From Vibrio splendidus (lineage in GTDB: Bacteria; Pseudomonadota; Gammaproteobacteria; Enterobacterales; Vibrionaceae), in contig NZ_CP031055.1 of assembly GCF_003345295.1 (NCBI RefSeq), positions 2,232,001-2,296,000 of the forward strand: a DNA stretch of 64,000 nt, in the 5' to 3' direction. How positions within the stretch are numbered: position 1 is the first letter of the stretch; every line of letters begins with the position of its first letter. The position numbers and the translations under genes were made by a program. Below are positions 55,550 through 64,000 of this stretch, piece after piece. Below the pieces are notes generated by a model, which saw nothing but the letters and a program-made list of their open reading frames with translations, was not told where the DNA came from and did not search any database.

Positions 55550-55999
55550 ATGTCAGACAATAATCAAGCGCTAAAAGATGCTGGTCTTAAAGTGACCCTC
55601 CCACGGCTCAAAATTTTAGAAGTATTACAACAACCAGACTGCCAACATATTAGTGCTGAAGATTTATATAAAAAGCTGATCGACTTAGGTGAAGAGATAG
55701 GTCTTGCGACCGTTTATCGCGTACTGAACCAATTCGATGATGCTGGCATTGTAACTCGTCACCACTTCGAAGGCGGCAAGTCTGTATTTGAACTTTCAAC
55801 ACAGCATCACCACGATCACCTAGTATGTTTAGACTGCGGTGAAGTTATCGAATTCTCTGATGATCTTATCGAAGAAAGACAAAAAGAAATCGCTCAACGC
55901 TACAACGTACAGTTAACTAACCACAGTTTATATCTGTATGGTAAAAGCATCACTGGGGATTGCAAAGGCAACCCAGACGCACATAAAGCGAAGAAGTAA
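55550..55999 (+). CDS. fur: Ferric uptake regulator
   Basis: 149 residues. Winged helix residues 1-83 (GLKVTLPRLKILEVLQ to ATVYRVLNQFDDAG). His-rich regulatory site HHHDH at residues 86-90, and Cys93/Cys96 in CLDC. The last part reads SLYLYGKSITGDCKG: only one Cys remains where many Fur proteins have a pair. GGAAAG precedes the ATG at 55550. It probably represses feoABC at 30.5 kb. Terminator at 56005-56030. Confidence 0.96.
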   Translation: MSDNNQALKDAGLKVTLPRLKILEVLQQPDCQHISAEDLYKKLIDLGEEIGLATVYRVLNQFDDAGIVTRHHFEGGKSVFELSTQHHHDHLVCLDCGEVIEFSDDLIEERQKEIAQRYNVQLTNHSLYLYGKSITGDCKGNPDAHKAKK

Positions 56000-56004
56000 C
56001 ACAG

Positions 56005-56030
56005 AACGCTGGCTTAGGCCGGCGTTTTTT
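56005..56030 (+). terminator. fur terminator
   Basis: AACGCTGGC, loop TTAG, GCCGGCGTT, T6. Confidence 0.85.
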
Positions 56031-56096
56031 ATTTGGGCTGATACCGTATTAAGAATCACAGTAACTTGGCCCACAATTTGGTTATTTCCCAGACAC

Positions 56097-56124
56097 AAAA
56101 AAACCGGCTCTAAGCCGGTTTTTT
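56097..56124. terminator. glnS terminator (bidirectional)
   Basis: AAAAAACCGGCT, loop CTA, AGCCGGTTTTTT, lying between convergent fur and glnS. Confidence 0.85.
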
Positions 56125-56197
56125 ATTAAGCGTATCTTGAGAAACTAAGCTTTAAGACACTAAGCTTGGAAAAACAGAGCTGAGAAAAACAAAGCCA

Positions 56198-57865
56198 TTA
56201 AGCTTCAGTTTTACCCCAAGTGTCACGTAGACCAACCGTGCGGTTGAATACTAGTGCGTCTGCTTTAGAGTCTTTCGAATCCACACAGAAGTAGCCTGTA
56301 CGTTCAAACTGGTACGCTTGCTCTGCTACACCTTCCGCTAGGCTAGGTTCAACAAAACCGTTTAGCGTAACAAGTGATTCAGGGTTAAGCGTCGCTGCAA
56401 AATCATCAGCAGCGGCTGGGTTTGCCACTGTGAATAGACGATCGTACAAACGAATCTCAGCAGGTAGCGCTTTATCAGCTGATACCCAGTGGATAACACC
56501 TTTCACTTTACGGCCATCTGCTGGGTTCTTACCGAGTGTTTCGTTATCGTAAGAACAGAAGATAGTCGTAATGTTGCCTTCTGCATCTTTTTCGATACGT
56601 TCAGCTTTGATCACGTAAGCACCACGTAGACGAACTTCTTTGCCAAGAACCAAACGTTTGTATTTCTTGTTTGCTTCTTCACGGAAGTCGTCACGCTCAA
56701 TCCAAACTTCGCGTGTAAATGGAACTTCACGAGTACCCATTTCTGGCTTGTTCGGGTGGTTTGCCACTGTCAGTGTTTCTACTGTATCAGCGTCGTAGTT
56801 TTCAATCACGACCTTGATAGGGTCAAGAACAGCCATTGCACGAGGTGCATTTTCGTTCAGATCATCACGGATACAAGATTCAAGTGAGCCGAACTCAATC
56901 ATGTTCTCTTGTTTAGTCACACCAATACGTTTACAGAATTCGCGAATCGAGCTTGAAGTGAAGCCACGACGACGCAAACCAGAGATTGTTGGCATACGTG
57001 GGTCGTCCCAACCTTCAACTAGGTTTTCAACCACAAGTTGGTTCAGCTTACGCTTCGACATTACCGTGTATTCAAGATTCAGACGGCTAAACTCGTACTG
57101 ACGAGGTTGGCAATCAATCGTGATGTTGTCTAGAACCCAGTCATACAAACGACGGTTATCTTGGAATTCAAGCGTACAGATAGAGTGCGTAATGCCCTCT
57201 AGCGCATCAGAGATACAGTGAGTGAAGTCGTACATTGGGTAAATGCACCACTTGTCAGCAGTCTGATGGTGGTGAGCAAAACGAACACGGTAGATAACTG
57301 GATCGCGCATAACCATGAATGAAGAGCTCATGTCGATCTTAGCACGTAAACATGCTTTGCCTTCTTCGAAGCCACCGTCACGCATTTTTTCAAACAACGC
57401 TAGGTTTTCTTCAGGGCTGCGATCACGATATGGGCTCGCGTTACCAGGCTCTTTTAACGTGCCACGGTATTCACGGATCTGCTCAGGACTTAGCTCGTCA
57501 ACATACGCTAAGCCTTTATTAATTAATTCCACAGCATAAGCGTAAAGCGTATCGAAGTAGTTTGATGAGTAACAAATATCACCCGACCATTCGAAGCCTA
57601 ACCAGCTTACATCATTCTTAATTGACTCAACGTATTCAACGTCTTCTTTTTCAGGGTTTGTATCATCGAAACGAAGATTACATTGTCCCTGGTAGTCCTG
57701 AGCAATACCAAAGTTCAAGCAAATAGATTTAGCGTGACCAATGTGCAGGTAGCCATTTGGCTCCGGCGGGAAACGAGTATGCACGCTACTGTGTGTACCA
57801 TCCGCTAAATCTTTATCGATAATTTGGCGAATGAAATTCGATGGACGAGCCTCAGCTTCACTCAT
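56198..57865 (-). CDS. glnS: Glutaminyl-tRNA synthetase
   Basis: 555 residues. Class I HIGH motif in PPEPNGYLHIGHAKSICLNF (HIGH 41-44) and KMSKS-like VMSKRKL near residue 270. The anticodon-binding beta-barrels fill the C-terminal half. In E. coli glnS lies next to nagE, as here. Confidence 0.97.
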   Translation of the reverse strand: MSEAEARPSNFIRQIIDKDLADGTHSSVHTRFPPEPNGYLHIGHAKSICLNFGIAQDYQGQCNLRFDDTNPEKEDVEYVESIKNDVSWLGFEWSGDICYSSNYFDTLYAYAVELINKGLAYVDELSPEQIREYRGTLKEPGNASPYRDRSPEENLALFEKMRDGGFEEGKACLRAKIDMSSSFMVMRDPVIYRVRFAHHHQTADKWCIYPMYDFTHCISDALEGITHSICTLEFQDNRRLYDWVLDNITIDCQPRQYEFSRLNLEYTVMSKRKLNQLVVENLVEGWDDPRMPTISGLRRRGFTSSSIREFCKRIGVTKQENMIEFGSLESCIRDDLNENAPRAMAVLDPIKVVIENYDADTVETLTVANHPNKPEMGTREVPFTREVWIERDDFREEANKKYKRLVLGKEVRLRGAYVIKAERIEKDAEGNITTIFCSYDNETLGKNPADGRKVKGVIHWVSADKALPAEIRLYDRLFTVANPAAADDFAATLNPESLVTLNGFVEPSLAEGVAEQAYQFERTGYFCVDSKDSKADALVFNRTVGLRDTWGKTEA

Positions 57866-58167
57866 CTATAGCACCTCTATGTATTTAGTATTGTCAGAGA
57901 AAGTTATCTTTCATATCCGAGACAAAGGCGGCTTTTGCTGCCTATCAAAGATAGAAAGATCATTGTTGCTAATCATCCACAATTCTTCGCCTTTGCACAA
58001 TAAGAACCATCAGTTAATTGTGATTATTTCTGCTATTCGATGAAGAATAGAACGAACCTTGTTCACTGGCCTTAAATGACAGGCACAAAAAAGCCTCCCG
58101 TGTGGGAGGCTTTCAATTTGAAACTTAGTTAAGAGCCGTTGTTACGTCTTAACAAGTACTTCCTTTA
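57866..58167. other. Gap between nagE and glnS
   Basis: 302 bases without a gene. The first third holds the glnS promoter region; the nagE terminator lies at 58087-58113. No further structure recognised. Confidence 0.55.
58087..58113 (-). terminator. nagE terminator
   Basis: AAAGCCTCCC, loop GTGT, GGGAGGCTTT; on the minus strand T6 follows. Confidence 0.85.
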
Positions 58168-59727
58168 CTATGGAAGTTTTACATCAGATAGGTCTTCACC
58201 TGCACCGATAGCTTTCATTTCGCCAGCGACGATTTCAGCTAGTGGGCCTAGGATAACCTGTAGGTTGTTCTCACCTAGTTTAACCACACCTTTAGCGCCA
58301 AGTTTCTTAAGAACAACTTCATCAGCGATAGAGCGGTCTTTAAGAGTTAGACGTAGACGAGTGATACAAGCATCGATTGAAGTCAGGTTTTCGTGACCAC
58401 CTAGAGCTTTCAGGTATTGACGAGCAACGTCACCTTTTGGCGCGTCACCAGCAGGAGCTGCTGCAGCTTCGTCATCATCTTCACGACCTGGCGATTTCAA
58501 GTTGAAAGCGCGGATTGCGAAAGAGAAAGTGAAGAAGTATAGAGCACCGAATGCTAAGCCAATCAATAGTAGAGTGAATGGTTTAGTTGCTAGACCCCAG
58601 TTCAGTACGAAGTCGATTAGACCAGCAGAGAAACCGAAACCGTGCAGAGTACCAAACATGTTTGCCACTACTAGAGACAGACCTGTAAATACCGCGTGCA
58701 TTGCGTATAGAGCAGGAGCTAGGAATACGAACATGAATTCTAGCGGCTCTGTGATACCTGTTAGGAATGAACAGAATGCAACTGAGAACAATGCGCCACC
58801 AACTTGGCTACGTTTTTCAGCAGGAGCAGCTAGGTACATTGCAAGTGCAGCACCTGGTAGACCGAACATCATTACTGGGAAGAAACCGTTCATGAATACG
58901 CCAGCGCCTTTATCGCCACCGAAGAAACGGTGTAGGTCGCCAGATTTAACTGTTTCAGTCACTTCTTTAACAACAGTAGTAATCTCTGGAGTTACTGAGT
59001 TAGCGAATGTGAATGTATGCTCTTGACCAACAACTAGAGTTTTAGCCAGTGCAGGGTCAACACAAAGTTGAGTGATGTTAGCGAATGCGCCTTGACCAGC
59101 AACGATGATTTCTTGACACGTACCCATACCGAACCAGAAGTATGAGTTCAATACGTGGTGTAGACCTACAGGGATTAGTGCACGGTTAAGAGTACCGTAA
59201 ACGAATTGGCCAACAGCACCAGACGTTGATACCGCATGAGCTAGTGCATCTAGACCAGATTGAATACCAGGCCAAACCACACCAGACACAGCACCTGCAA
59301 CAAGTGCAAATAGACCGGCCATGATAGGTACTAAACGTTTACCCGCGAAGAAAGCCAGCCACTCAGGAAGGCGTGTTGCATGGAAAGCGTTGTAAGAGTG
59401 ACCTGCGATGATACCTGCGAAGATACCGCCGAAGAATGACATGTTAACGTCTGCGTTAATTGTGGTTGCTGTTGCTGTTAGTACGAAGTAAGCAACTGCA
59501 CCAGCAAGACCCGCTGCGCCGTTACCGTCTTTAGAAAGACCAATCGCGATACCTAGACCAAATAGCAATGGTAGGTTACCGAAGATAGCACCACCAGCTT
59601 CTGCCATGAATGGAATATCAAGTAGATCGCCTTGACCTAAACGTAAAAGAAGCGCCGCAATCGGAAGCGTTGCGATTGGTAGCATTAACGCCTTACCAAG
59701 CTTCTGTGCATATCCTAGAATATTCAC
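58168..59727 (-). CDS. nagE: PTS N-acetylglucosamine transporter, EIICB
   Basis: 519 residues. The IIC membrane domain starts MNILGYAQKLGKALMLPIATLPIAALLLRLG and includes GGIFAGIIAGHSYN and GITEPLEFMFVFLAPALYAMHA. A linker rich in Ala and acidic residues follows, then the IIB domain with the phosphocysteine Cys454 in SIDACITRLRL. It lacks the IIA domain that E. coli NagE carries, so it must borrow EIIA-Glc. Starts with GTG at 59727 (GGGGG about 9 bases upstream). Divergent from nagA-nagC. Confidence 0.95.
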   Translation of the reverse strand: MNILGYAQKLGKALMLPIATLPIAALLLRLGQGDLLDIPFMAEAGGAIFGNLPLLFGLGIAIGLSKDGNGAAGLAGAVAYFVLTATATTINADVNMSFFGGIFAGIIAGHSYNAFHATRLPEWLAFFAGKRLVPIMAGLFALVAGAVSGVVWPGIQSGLDALAHAVSTSGAVGQFVYGTLNRALIPVGLHHVLNSYFWFGMGTCQEIIVAGQGAFANITQLCVDPALAKTLVVGQEHTFTFANSVTPEITTVVKEVTETVKSGDLHRFFGGDKGAGVFMNGFFPVMMFGLPGAALAMYLAAPAEKRSQVGGALFSVAFCSFLTGITEPLEFMFVFLAPALYAMHAVFTGLSLVVANMFGTLHGFGFSAGLIDFVLNWGLATKPFTLLLIGLAFGALYFFTFSFAIRAFNLKSPGREDDDEAAAAPAGDAPKGDVARQYLKALGGHENLTSIDACITRLRLTLKDRSIADEVVLKKLGAKGVVKLGENNLQVILGPLAEIVAGEMKAIGAGEDLSDVKLP

Positions 59728-59770
59728 CAGTTGTTTCCCCCTATAGGATTTTTTAGAATTCGTTTGAGAA

Positions 59771-59796
59771 ACTTATTTTAGTCGCTCAATTTAGTC
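59771..59796. promoter_or_regulatory. Candidate NagC operator 1 (nagE side)
   Basis: ACTTATTTTAGTCGCTCAAT and adjoining bases, AT-rich, in the position of a NagC box near nagE. Match to the consensus is partial. Confidence 0.45.
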
Positions 59797-59847
59797 CTAT
59801 TCAGTGTATTCAATTAATTTTGCTCCGCAAATTAAAACCTTACCATT

Positions 59848-59863
59848 TGTGATCGTAATCACC
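59848..59863. promoter_or_regulatory. CRP site between nagE and nagA
   Basis: TGTGATCGTAATCACC matches TGTGA-N6-TCACA at nine of ten key positions. CRP-cAMP activation of nag genes is established in E. coli. Confidence 0.75.
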
Positions 59864-59906
59864 AGTTTTTACCAAATCCAAAGGTTTTTGCTAGCGAGAT
59901 CATAAA

Positions 59907-59933
59907 ACTTATTTTATCATTCAAAAAAATGAA
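59907..59933. promoter_or_regulatory. Candidate NagC operator 2 (nagA side)
   Basis: ACTTATTTTATCATTCAAAA and following bases; shares its first ten bases with operator 1, 136 bases away, about 13 helical turns. Confidence 0.45.
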
Positions 59934-60202
59934 CGTTTATAGATAAAATCTAAACCTAACCATTAGGTAAAATGATGGTATCCCTGGGTTTACGCTGTCC
60001 AATAAACAATCATTAAAAGTGAACCTAGATGTATATTAATAATCAATTGTTCATATATTTTTCAACAACTTAAATCGCTTCCCATTTTGAAGCCGTTTGC
60101 CCATAAAAGATAAATCGTTACGTAAATGATGCTCGCAAACTAAGTCCACATTTAGGTAACGAACAAATTTTAAAGATCTCACGAAATAAGGATTAGCTGA
60201 CT

Positions 60203-61339
60203 ATGTACGCGCTAAGTAACTGTAAAATTTACACTGGTAGTGATGTTCTAACCGATCATGCTGTTGTAATCGAAAACGAACTGATCAAAAAAGTCTGTCC
60301 TATCTCTGAATTACCAGAAGGAATCGAAGTTCGCGACCTAAGCGGAGCAAACCTAAGCCCAGGCTTCATTGACCTACAATTGAATGGTTGTGGCGGTGTA
60401 ATGCTTAACGATGAGATCACTGCAGACACAATGCAGATCATGCACAAAGCAAACCTTAAATCTGGCTGTACTAGCTTCCTGCCAACGCTAATCACTTCTT
60501 CTGACGAAGACATGCGCGCGGTTATTACCGCAGCTCGTGAGTATCACAACCAATACCAAAACCAATCTCTTGGCCTACACCTTGAAGGTCCGTATTTAAA
60601 CGTCGCGAAAAAAGGCATTCACAGCGTCGATCACATTCGTAAATCAGACAGCGAAATGATTGAGCTTATCTGTGAGAACAATGACCTTGTTGCAAAAGTA
60701 ACATTGGCTCCAGAACTCAACGACCCAGAACACATTGAGCGTCTGCGCAAAGCTGGTGTGGTTGTTTCGATTGGTCACACGAATGCAACGTACGCAGAAG
60801 CTCGTCAAGGTTTCGAATCAGGTATCACTTTCGCCACTCATCTATTCAATGCAATGACTCCTATGGTTGGTCGTGAGCCTGGCGTTGTTGGCGCGATTTA
60901 CGATACGCCTGAGGTTTATGCTGGCATTATTGCCGATGGCTTCCATGTTGATTACGCAAACATCAGAATTGCGCATAAAATCAAGGGAGAAAAGTTGGTA
61001 TTAGTGACGGATGCCACAGCTCCTGCAGGTGCTGACATGGAATACTTTATTTTTGTCGGTAAGAAAGTATATTACCGTGATGGTAAGTGTGTTGATGAAA
61101 ACGGCACACTGGGCGGCTCAGCTCTGACTATGATTGAAGCAGTTCAGAATACAGTTGAGCACGCCGGTATCGCTTTAGACGAAGCTCTTCGCATGGCTAC
61201 GCTATACCCAGCTACGGCTATCGGTGTAGAAAGCAAGCTAGGTCGAATCAAAAAAGGCATGGTTGCAAACCTAGCTGTATTTGACCGAGACTTTAACGTT
61301 AAAGCGACTGTTGTTAACGGACAATACGAGCACAATTAA
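60203..61339 (+). CDS. nagA: N-acetylglucosamine-6-phosphate deacetylase
   Basis: 378 residues of the amidohydrolase fold. Metal-site Glu128 in HLEGPYLN, histidines in GHTNATYAEA and ATHLFNAMTP, and catalytic Asp in LVTDATAPAG. Converts GlcNAc-6-P to GlcN-6-P and acetate. Its stop is 2 bases before nagC. nagB is not in the window. Confidence 0.96.
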   Translation: MYALSNCKIYTGSDVLTDHAVVIENELIKKVCPISELPEGIEVRDLSGANLSPGFIDLQLNGCGGVMLNDEITADTMQIMHKANLKSGCTSFLPTLITSSDEDMRAVITAAREYHNQYQNQSLGLHLEGPYLNVAKKGIHSVDHIRKSDSEMIELICENNDLVAKVTLAPELNDPEHIERLRKAGVVVSIGHTNATYAEARQGFESGITFATHLFNAMTPMVGREPGVVGAIYDTPEVYAGIIADGFHVDYANIRIAHKIKGEKLVLVTDATAPAGADMEYFIFVGKKVYYRDGKCVDENGTLGGSALTMIEAVQNTVEHAGIALDEALRMATLYPATAIGVESKLGRIKKGMVANLAVFDRDFNVKATVVNGQYEHN

Positions 61340-61341
61340 GT

Positions 61342-62556
61342 ATGAATGGCGGACAAATAGGTAACGTAGACTTAGTTAAACAACTAAACAGTGCGGCGGT
61401 ATACCGACTAATAGACCAACAAGGGCCTATCAGTCGTATACAAGTGGCTGATGTAAGCCAACTCGCACCGGCAAGTGTTACAAAAATTACCCGCCAACTT
61501 TTAGAGCGCGGCCTAATTAAAGAGGTTGCGCAGCAAGCGTCTACTGGCGGTAGACGCGCTATCTCCCTAACCACAGAAGTAGAGCCTTTTCACTCTGTCG
61601 CTGTGCGCTTGGGTCGAGATTACATTCAAATAAGCCTGCATGACCTTGGCGGTCGTGAGCTGGCTTTCCAACAGCAAGACCTGAATTACTCAGACCAATC
61701 AGACCTCACCCAAGGCTTGGTCAATAACTTGAAGGCTTTCATTGCTGAACACCAACCAAAGATCGACCAACTGATTGCCATTGGTGTCACTCTTCCAGGC
61801 TTGGTTAACCCAACGACAGGTGTCGTTGAGTACATGCCAAATACAGACATCGATAACCTTGCGTTAAGCGACATTATTCGCGACACATTCCATGTTGCTT
61901 GTTTTGTTGGTAATGACGTTCGAGGAATGGCGCTTGCTGAGCACTACTTCGGTGCAAGCAAAGACAGCCAAGATTCTATTTTGGTTAGCGTTCACCGTGG
62001 GACTGGTGCTGGTATTATTGTTAATGGTCAGGTTTTCCTTGGCCATAACCGCAACGTGGGTGAAATTGGCCATATCCAAATTGATCCACTTGGCGAGCAA
62101 TGCCAATGCGGTAATTTCGGTTGTCTTGAAACCGTAGCGGCAAACCCTGCCATTGTTGAACGTGTCCAAAAGCTAATTAAGCAAGGTTATGAGTCCTCGC
62201 TAACAGAGATTGAACACATTACCATTCAAGATGTATGTGACCATGCTATCAATGGCGACGAACTGGCTAAGCAAAGTTTGGTTCGAGTAGGTAATCAACT
62301 GGGTAAAGCTATCGCAATGACGATTAACTTGTTTAATCCTCAGAAAGTTATCATTGCTGGTGATATTACAAAGGCACAAGAGATTGTTTTCCCTGCAATT
62401 AAGCGCAATGTAGAGAATCAGTCGTTAACGGCTTTCCATAGCGGCCTGCCTATTGTAGCATCACAGATCGATAAACATCCTACGATGGGAGCTTTTGCCA
62501 TGATTAAGCGCGCCATGCTCAACGGTGTGTTACTTCAAAAGCTTCTTGAAGACTAA
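61342..62556 (+). CDS. nagC: ROK-family repressor NagC
   Basis: 404 residues. Winged helix near 12-72 (NSAAVYRLIDQQGPISRIQVADVSQLAPASVTKITRQLLERGLIKEV). ROK sugar-binding domain with GTGAGIIVNGQVFLGHNRNVGEIGHIQI, then the zinc motif GEQCQCGNFGCLETV. GlcNAc-6-P binding releases it from DNA. Co-transcribed with nagA; likely acts on the operators at 59.8-59.9 kb. Confidence 0.95.
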   Translation: MNGGQIGNVDLVKQLNSAAVYRLIDQQGPISRIQVADVSQLAPASVTKITRQLLERGLIKEVAQQASTGGRRAISLTTEVEPFHSVAVRLGRDYIQISLHDLGGRELAFQQQDLNYSDQSDLTQGLVNNLKAFIAEHQPKIDQLIAIGVTLPGLVNPTTGVVEYMPNTDIDNLALSDIIRDTFHVACFVGNDVRGMALAEHYFGASKDSQDSILVSVHRGTGAGIIVNGQVFLGHNRNVGEIGHIQIDPLGEQCQCGNFGCLETVAANPAIVERVQKLIKQGYESSLTEIEHITIQDVCDHAINGDELAKQSLVRVGNQLGKAIAMTINLFNPQKVIIAGDITKAQEIVFPAIKRNVENQSLTAFHSGLPIVASQIDKHPTMGAFAMIKRAMLNGVLLQKLLED

Positions 62557-62579
62557 AGAAAAACAACTCTGATTTTCCG

Positions 62580-62614
62580 CGGGCCGTGTTTGTATAAACA
62601 CGGCCCGTTTTTTT
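62580..62614 (+). terminator. nagAC terminator
   Basis: A perfect 12-bp stem (CGGGCCGTGTTT) with loop GTAT and T7. Confidence 0.9.
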
Positions 62615-62640
62615 AAGCTAGGGAACTACTACTACAAGTT

Positions 62641-64000
62641 ATGGAACTTATATTAATATCCACTGCGTTTATTGCAGGATTTATTGCTTTAAAGTGTCAC
62701 CTTCCCCCATTGGTCGGCTTTTTGGTCGCTGGTTTTGGGCTCTTTGCTCTGGGTTTTGAAACCAATGACACCATCATTACCTTGGCTGACCTTGGTGTCA
62801 CCCTGCTTCTATTTACGATTGGCTTAAAGCTCGATATCAAAACCCTGCTCTCTAAAGAGATCTGGGCTGGCGCAACAATCCACAACCTTTTATCCACTCT
62901 GTTTTTTGCGGTCGCCCTGTTTGGTTTTAAATTCCTAGGTATTTCCTCGTTGGCAGCCATGTCAATAGAACAGATTGTTCTACTCGGCTTTGCCCTTTCA
63001 TTCTCTAGTACCGTATTCGCAGTTAAGTCTCTGCAAGAGAAAGGGGAAATGAATGCGACCTATGGAACATTAGCGATCGGTATTCTGGTCATGCAGGATA
63101 TCTTTGCCGTGGTCTTCTTAACGGCATCGACAGGCAAAATTCCAGAGTGGTATGCCATCGCACTGTTCGCTTTGCCATTCTGTCGTCCGTTGTTCTACAA
63201 AGTCCTCGACTGGGTTGGTCACGGCGAAATGTTGGTGCTGTTCGGCATTTTCTTCGCATTGGTCGTCGGTGCAGGTTTGTTCCAGTTTGTAGGGGTTAAA
63301 CCAGATCTAGGTGCTCTTATCTTAGGTATGTTGCTAGCCGGTCACCCAAAAGCTTCAGAGCTGTCGAAATCGCTGTTTAACCTCAAAGAGCTTTTCCTTG
63401 TTTGCTTCTTCTTGAATATTGGATTATCCGAGCAACCTACCATTCAAGGCTTTATGCTCGCCATCTTATTTTTGCTGTTGCTGCCAGTGAAAGGCGTGCT
63501 TTACTTCTTGGTACTCAACCGCTTCAAATTCCGTGTTCGCACTTCTCTACTCGCTTCTCTATCATTGTTTAACTACAGTGAATTTGGTCTTATCGTCGGT
63601 GGTCTTGCCTTTAAGATGGGGTGGATGTCTGGCGATATATTAGTGGCGGTGGCGATTGCGGTTTCGTTATCGTTCTTAATCGCTGCTCCTTTAAACAAAG
63701 CGGGTCATAAGCTTTATCAACAGTCAGGTAAGTGGCTCAAAGAGCACGCTGCTGAAAAGCTTCATCAACGTGATAAACGAATTGATCCTGGTCGCGCACA
63801 AGTGCTTATTCTTGGTATGGGACGTATTGGTACCGGCGCCTACGATGAATTGCGTTCTCGCTATGGCAAGGTTAGCTTAGGTGTCGAAGTTCGTGAAGAA
63901 GCCGCACACAATCATAGAAGCCTTGGAAGAAACGTTATTTCTGGCGATGCAACTGACCCAGATTTCTGGGAGCGTATCTTAGATACAGCAAACGTGAAGT
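62641..64000 (+). CDS. Kef/CPA2-type cation/proton antiporter, 3' end outside window
   Basis: Opens at the ATG at 62641 and stays open to the window edge (453 codons). The start MELILISTAFIAGFIALKCHLPPLVGFLVAG and GVTLLLFTIGLKLDIKTLLSKEIW are typical of the CPA2 Kef family. SFSSTVFAVKSLQEKGEMNATYG and LVMQDIFAVVFL form the transport core. The TrkA-N nucleotide domain begins VLILGMGRIGTGAYDEL near residue 398, followed by SGDATDPDFWERI. It likely moves K+ or Na+ against H+ under nucleotide control. The C-terminal end cannot be seen. Confidence 0.85.
   Translation, partial: MELILISTAFIAGFIALKCHLPPLVGFLVAGFGLFALGFETNDTIITLADLGVTLLLFTIGLKLDIKTLLSKEIWAGATIHNLLSTLFFAVALFGFKFLGISSLAAMSIEQIVLLGFALSFSSTVFAVKSLQEKGEMNATYGTLAIGILVMQDIFAVVFLTASTGKIPEWYAIALFALPFCRPLFYKVLDWVGHGEMLVLFGIFFALVVGAGLFQFVGVKPDLGALILGMLLAGHPKASELSKSLFNLKELFLVCFFLNIGLSEQPTIQGFMLAILFLLLLPVKGVLYFLVLNRFKFRVRTSLLASLSLFNYSEFGLIVGGLAFKMGWMSGDILVAVAIAVSLSFLIAAPLNKAGHKLYQQSGKWLKEHAAEKLHQRDKRIDPGRAQVLILGMGRIGTGAYDELRSRYGKVSLGVEVREEAAHNHRSLGRNVISGDATDPDFWERILDTANVK

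Larger units (their letters stand above)
59728..60202. other. Divergent regulatory region nagE / nagA
   Basis: 475 AT-rich bases. Two similar AT-rich motifs beginning ACTTATTTTA (59771 and 59907) flank a good CRP site at 59848-59863. A GTAACGAAC stretch near 60155 and other parts carry nothing I recognise. No reading frame of note. Confidence 0.65.

Noticed and set aside
56040..56090. Partial second copy of the palindromic element of 27035-27196
   Set aside because: GATACCG and ATCACAGTAA are both present, but separated by extra bases and without the other end; too little to call.

Overview
The window reads as a stretch of the main chromosome of a Vibrio, probably of the Splendidus clade or a close relative. 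This rests on protein similarity recognised by eye, on gene order, and on Vibrio-type FeoC and SeqA/Fur/NagE blocks; no search was run. It is almost entirely housekeeping DNA: 59 protein genes (two cut by the window edges), one tRNA, no insertion sequence, no integrase, no CRISPR array and no prophage.

Region by region. 1-6.8 kb: the tail of mnmC, a flavin reductase, yfcL-epmC, a TRIC-type channel, aroC, elaA, tRNA-Arg(UCU), and folD behind a perfect PurR-type palindrome. 6.9-11.4 kb: a CPA1 cation/proton antiporter, a NupC-family nucleoside transporter and a LysR regulator. 11.5-22.7 kb: a lytic transglycosylase, ycgL, the divergent minCDE cell-division operon, then a long leftward run rnd-fadD-hydrolase-slpB-(unknown)-tsaB-yoaA that resembles the rnd-fadD-yeaY-tsaB-yoaA order of enterics. 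22.8-27.7 kb: purU, yecM divergent from argS, a palindromic mobile-element-like repeat and a HIT protein. 27.8-37.3 kb: a metal block with feoABC (Fe(II) uptake) under a Fur-like box and znuA/znuCB (Zn uptake) around a Zur-like box. Between them lie a large orphan regulator (sensor propeller, degenerate kinase, AraC HTH), a candidate small RNA and a 7-bp tandem repeat. 37.4-48.8 kb: the TCA operon sdhCDAB-sucABCD, divergent from gltA. 48.9-58 kb: Nif3-like, DUF1853, seqA-pgm, ybfF, DUF2788-fldA-fur, glnS. 58-64 kb: the GlcNAc system nagE / nagA-nagC with a looping-type operator layout, and the first 453 codons of a Kef-type antiporter.

How the genes work together. The central carbon genes (gltA, sdh, suc, pgm, nagA, nagE, nagC, fadD) feed GlcNAc, fatty acids and hexose phosphates into the TCA cycle. 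folD and purU balance one-carbon units for purine synthesis. Fur sits in the same window as its likely target feoABC, and NagC sits next to its own likely operators. The gene order around gltA-sdh-suc, seqA-pgm, fldA-fur and nagE-glnS follows the ancient gammaproteobacterial arrangement.

No clearly new system is visible. The least explained features are the pseudokinase-type propeller/AraC regulator at 31148-34573, the terminator-ended RNA candidate at about 30819-30950 with its C-rich loop, the nine-copy heptamer beside it, a decapeptide-repeat insert in an alpha/beta hydrolase, and a 25-bp perfect dyad in front of the CPA1 antiporter.
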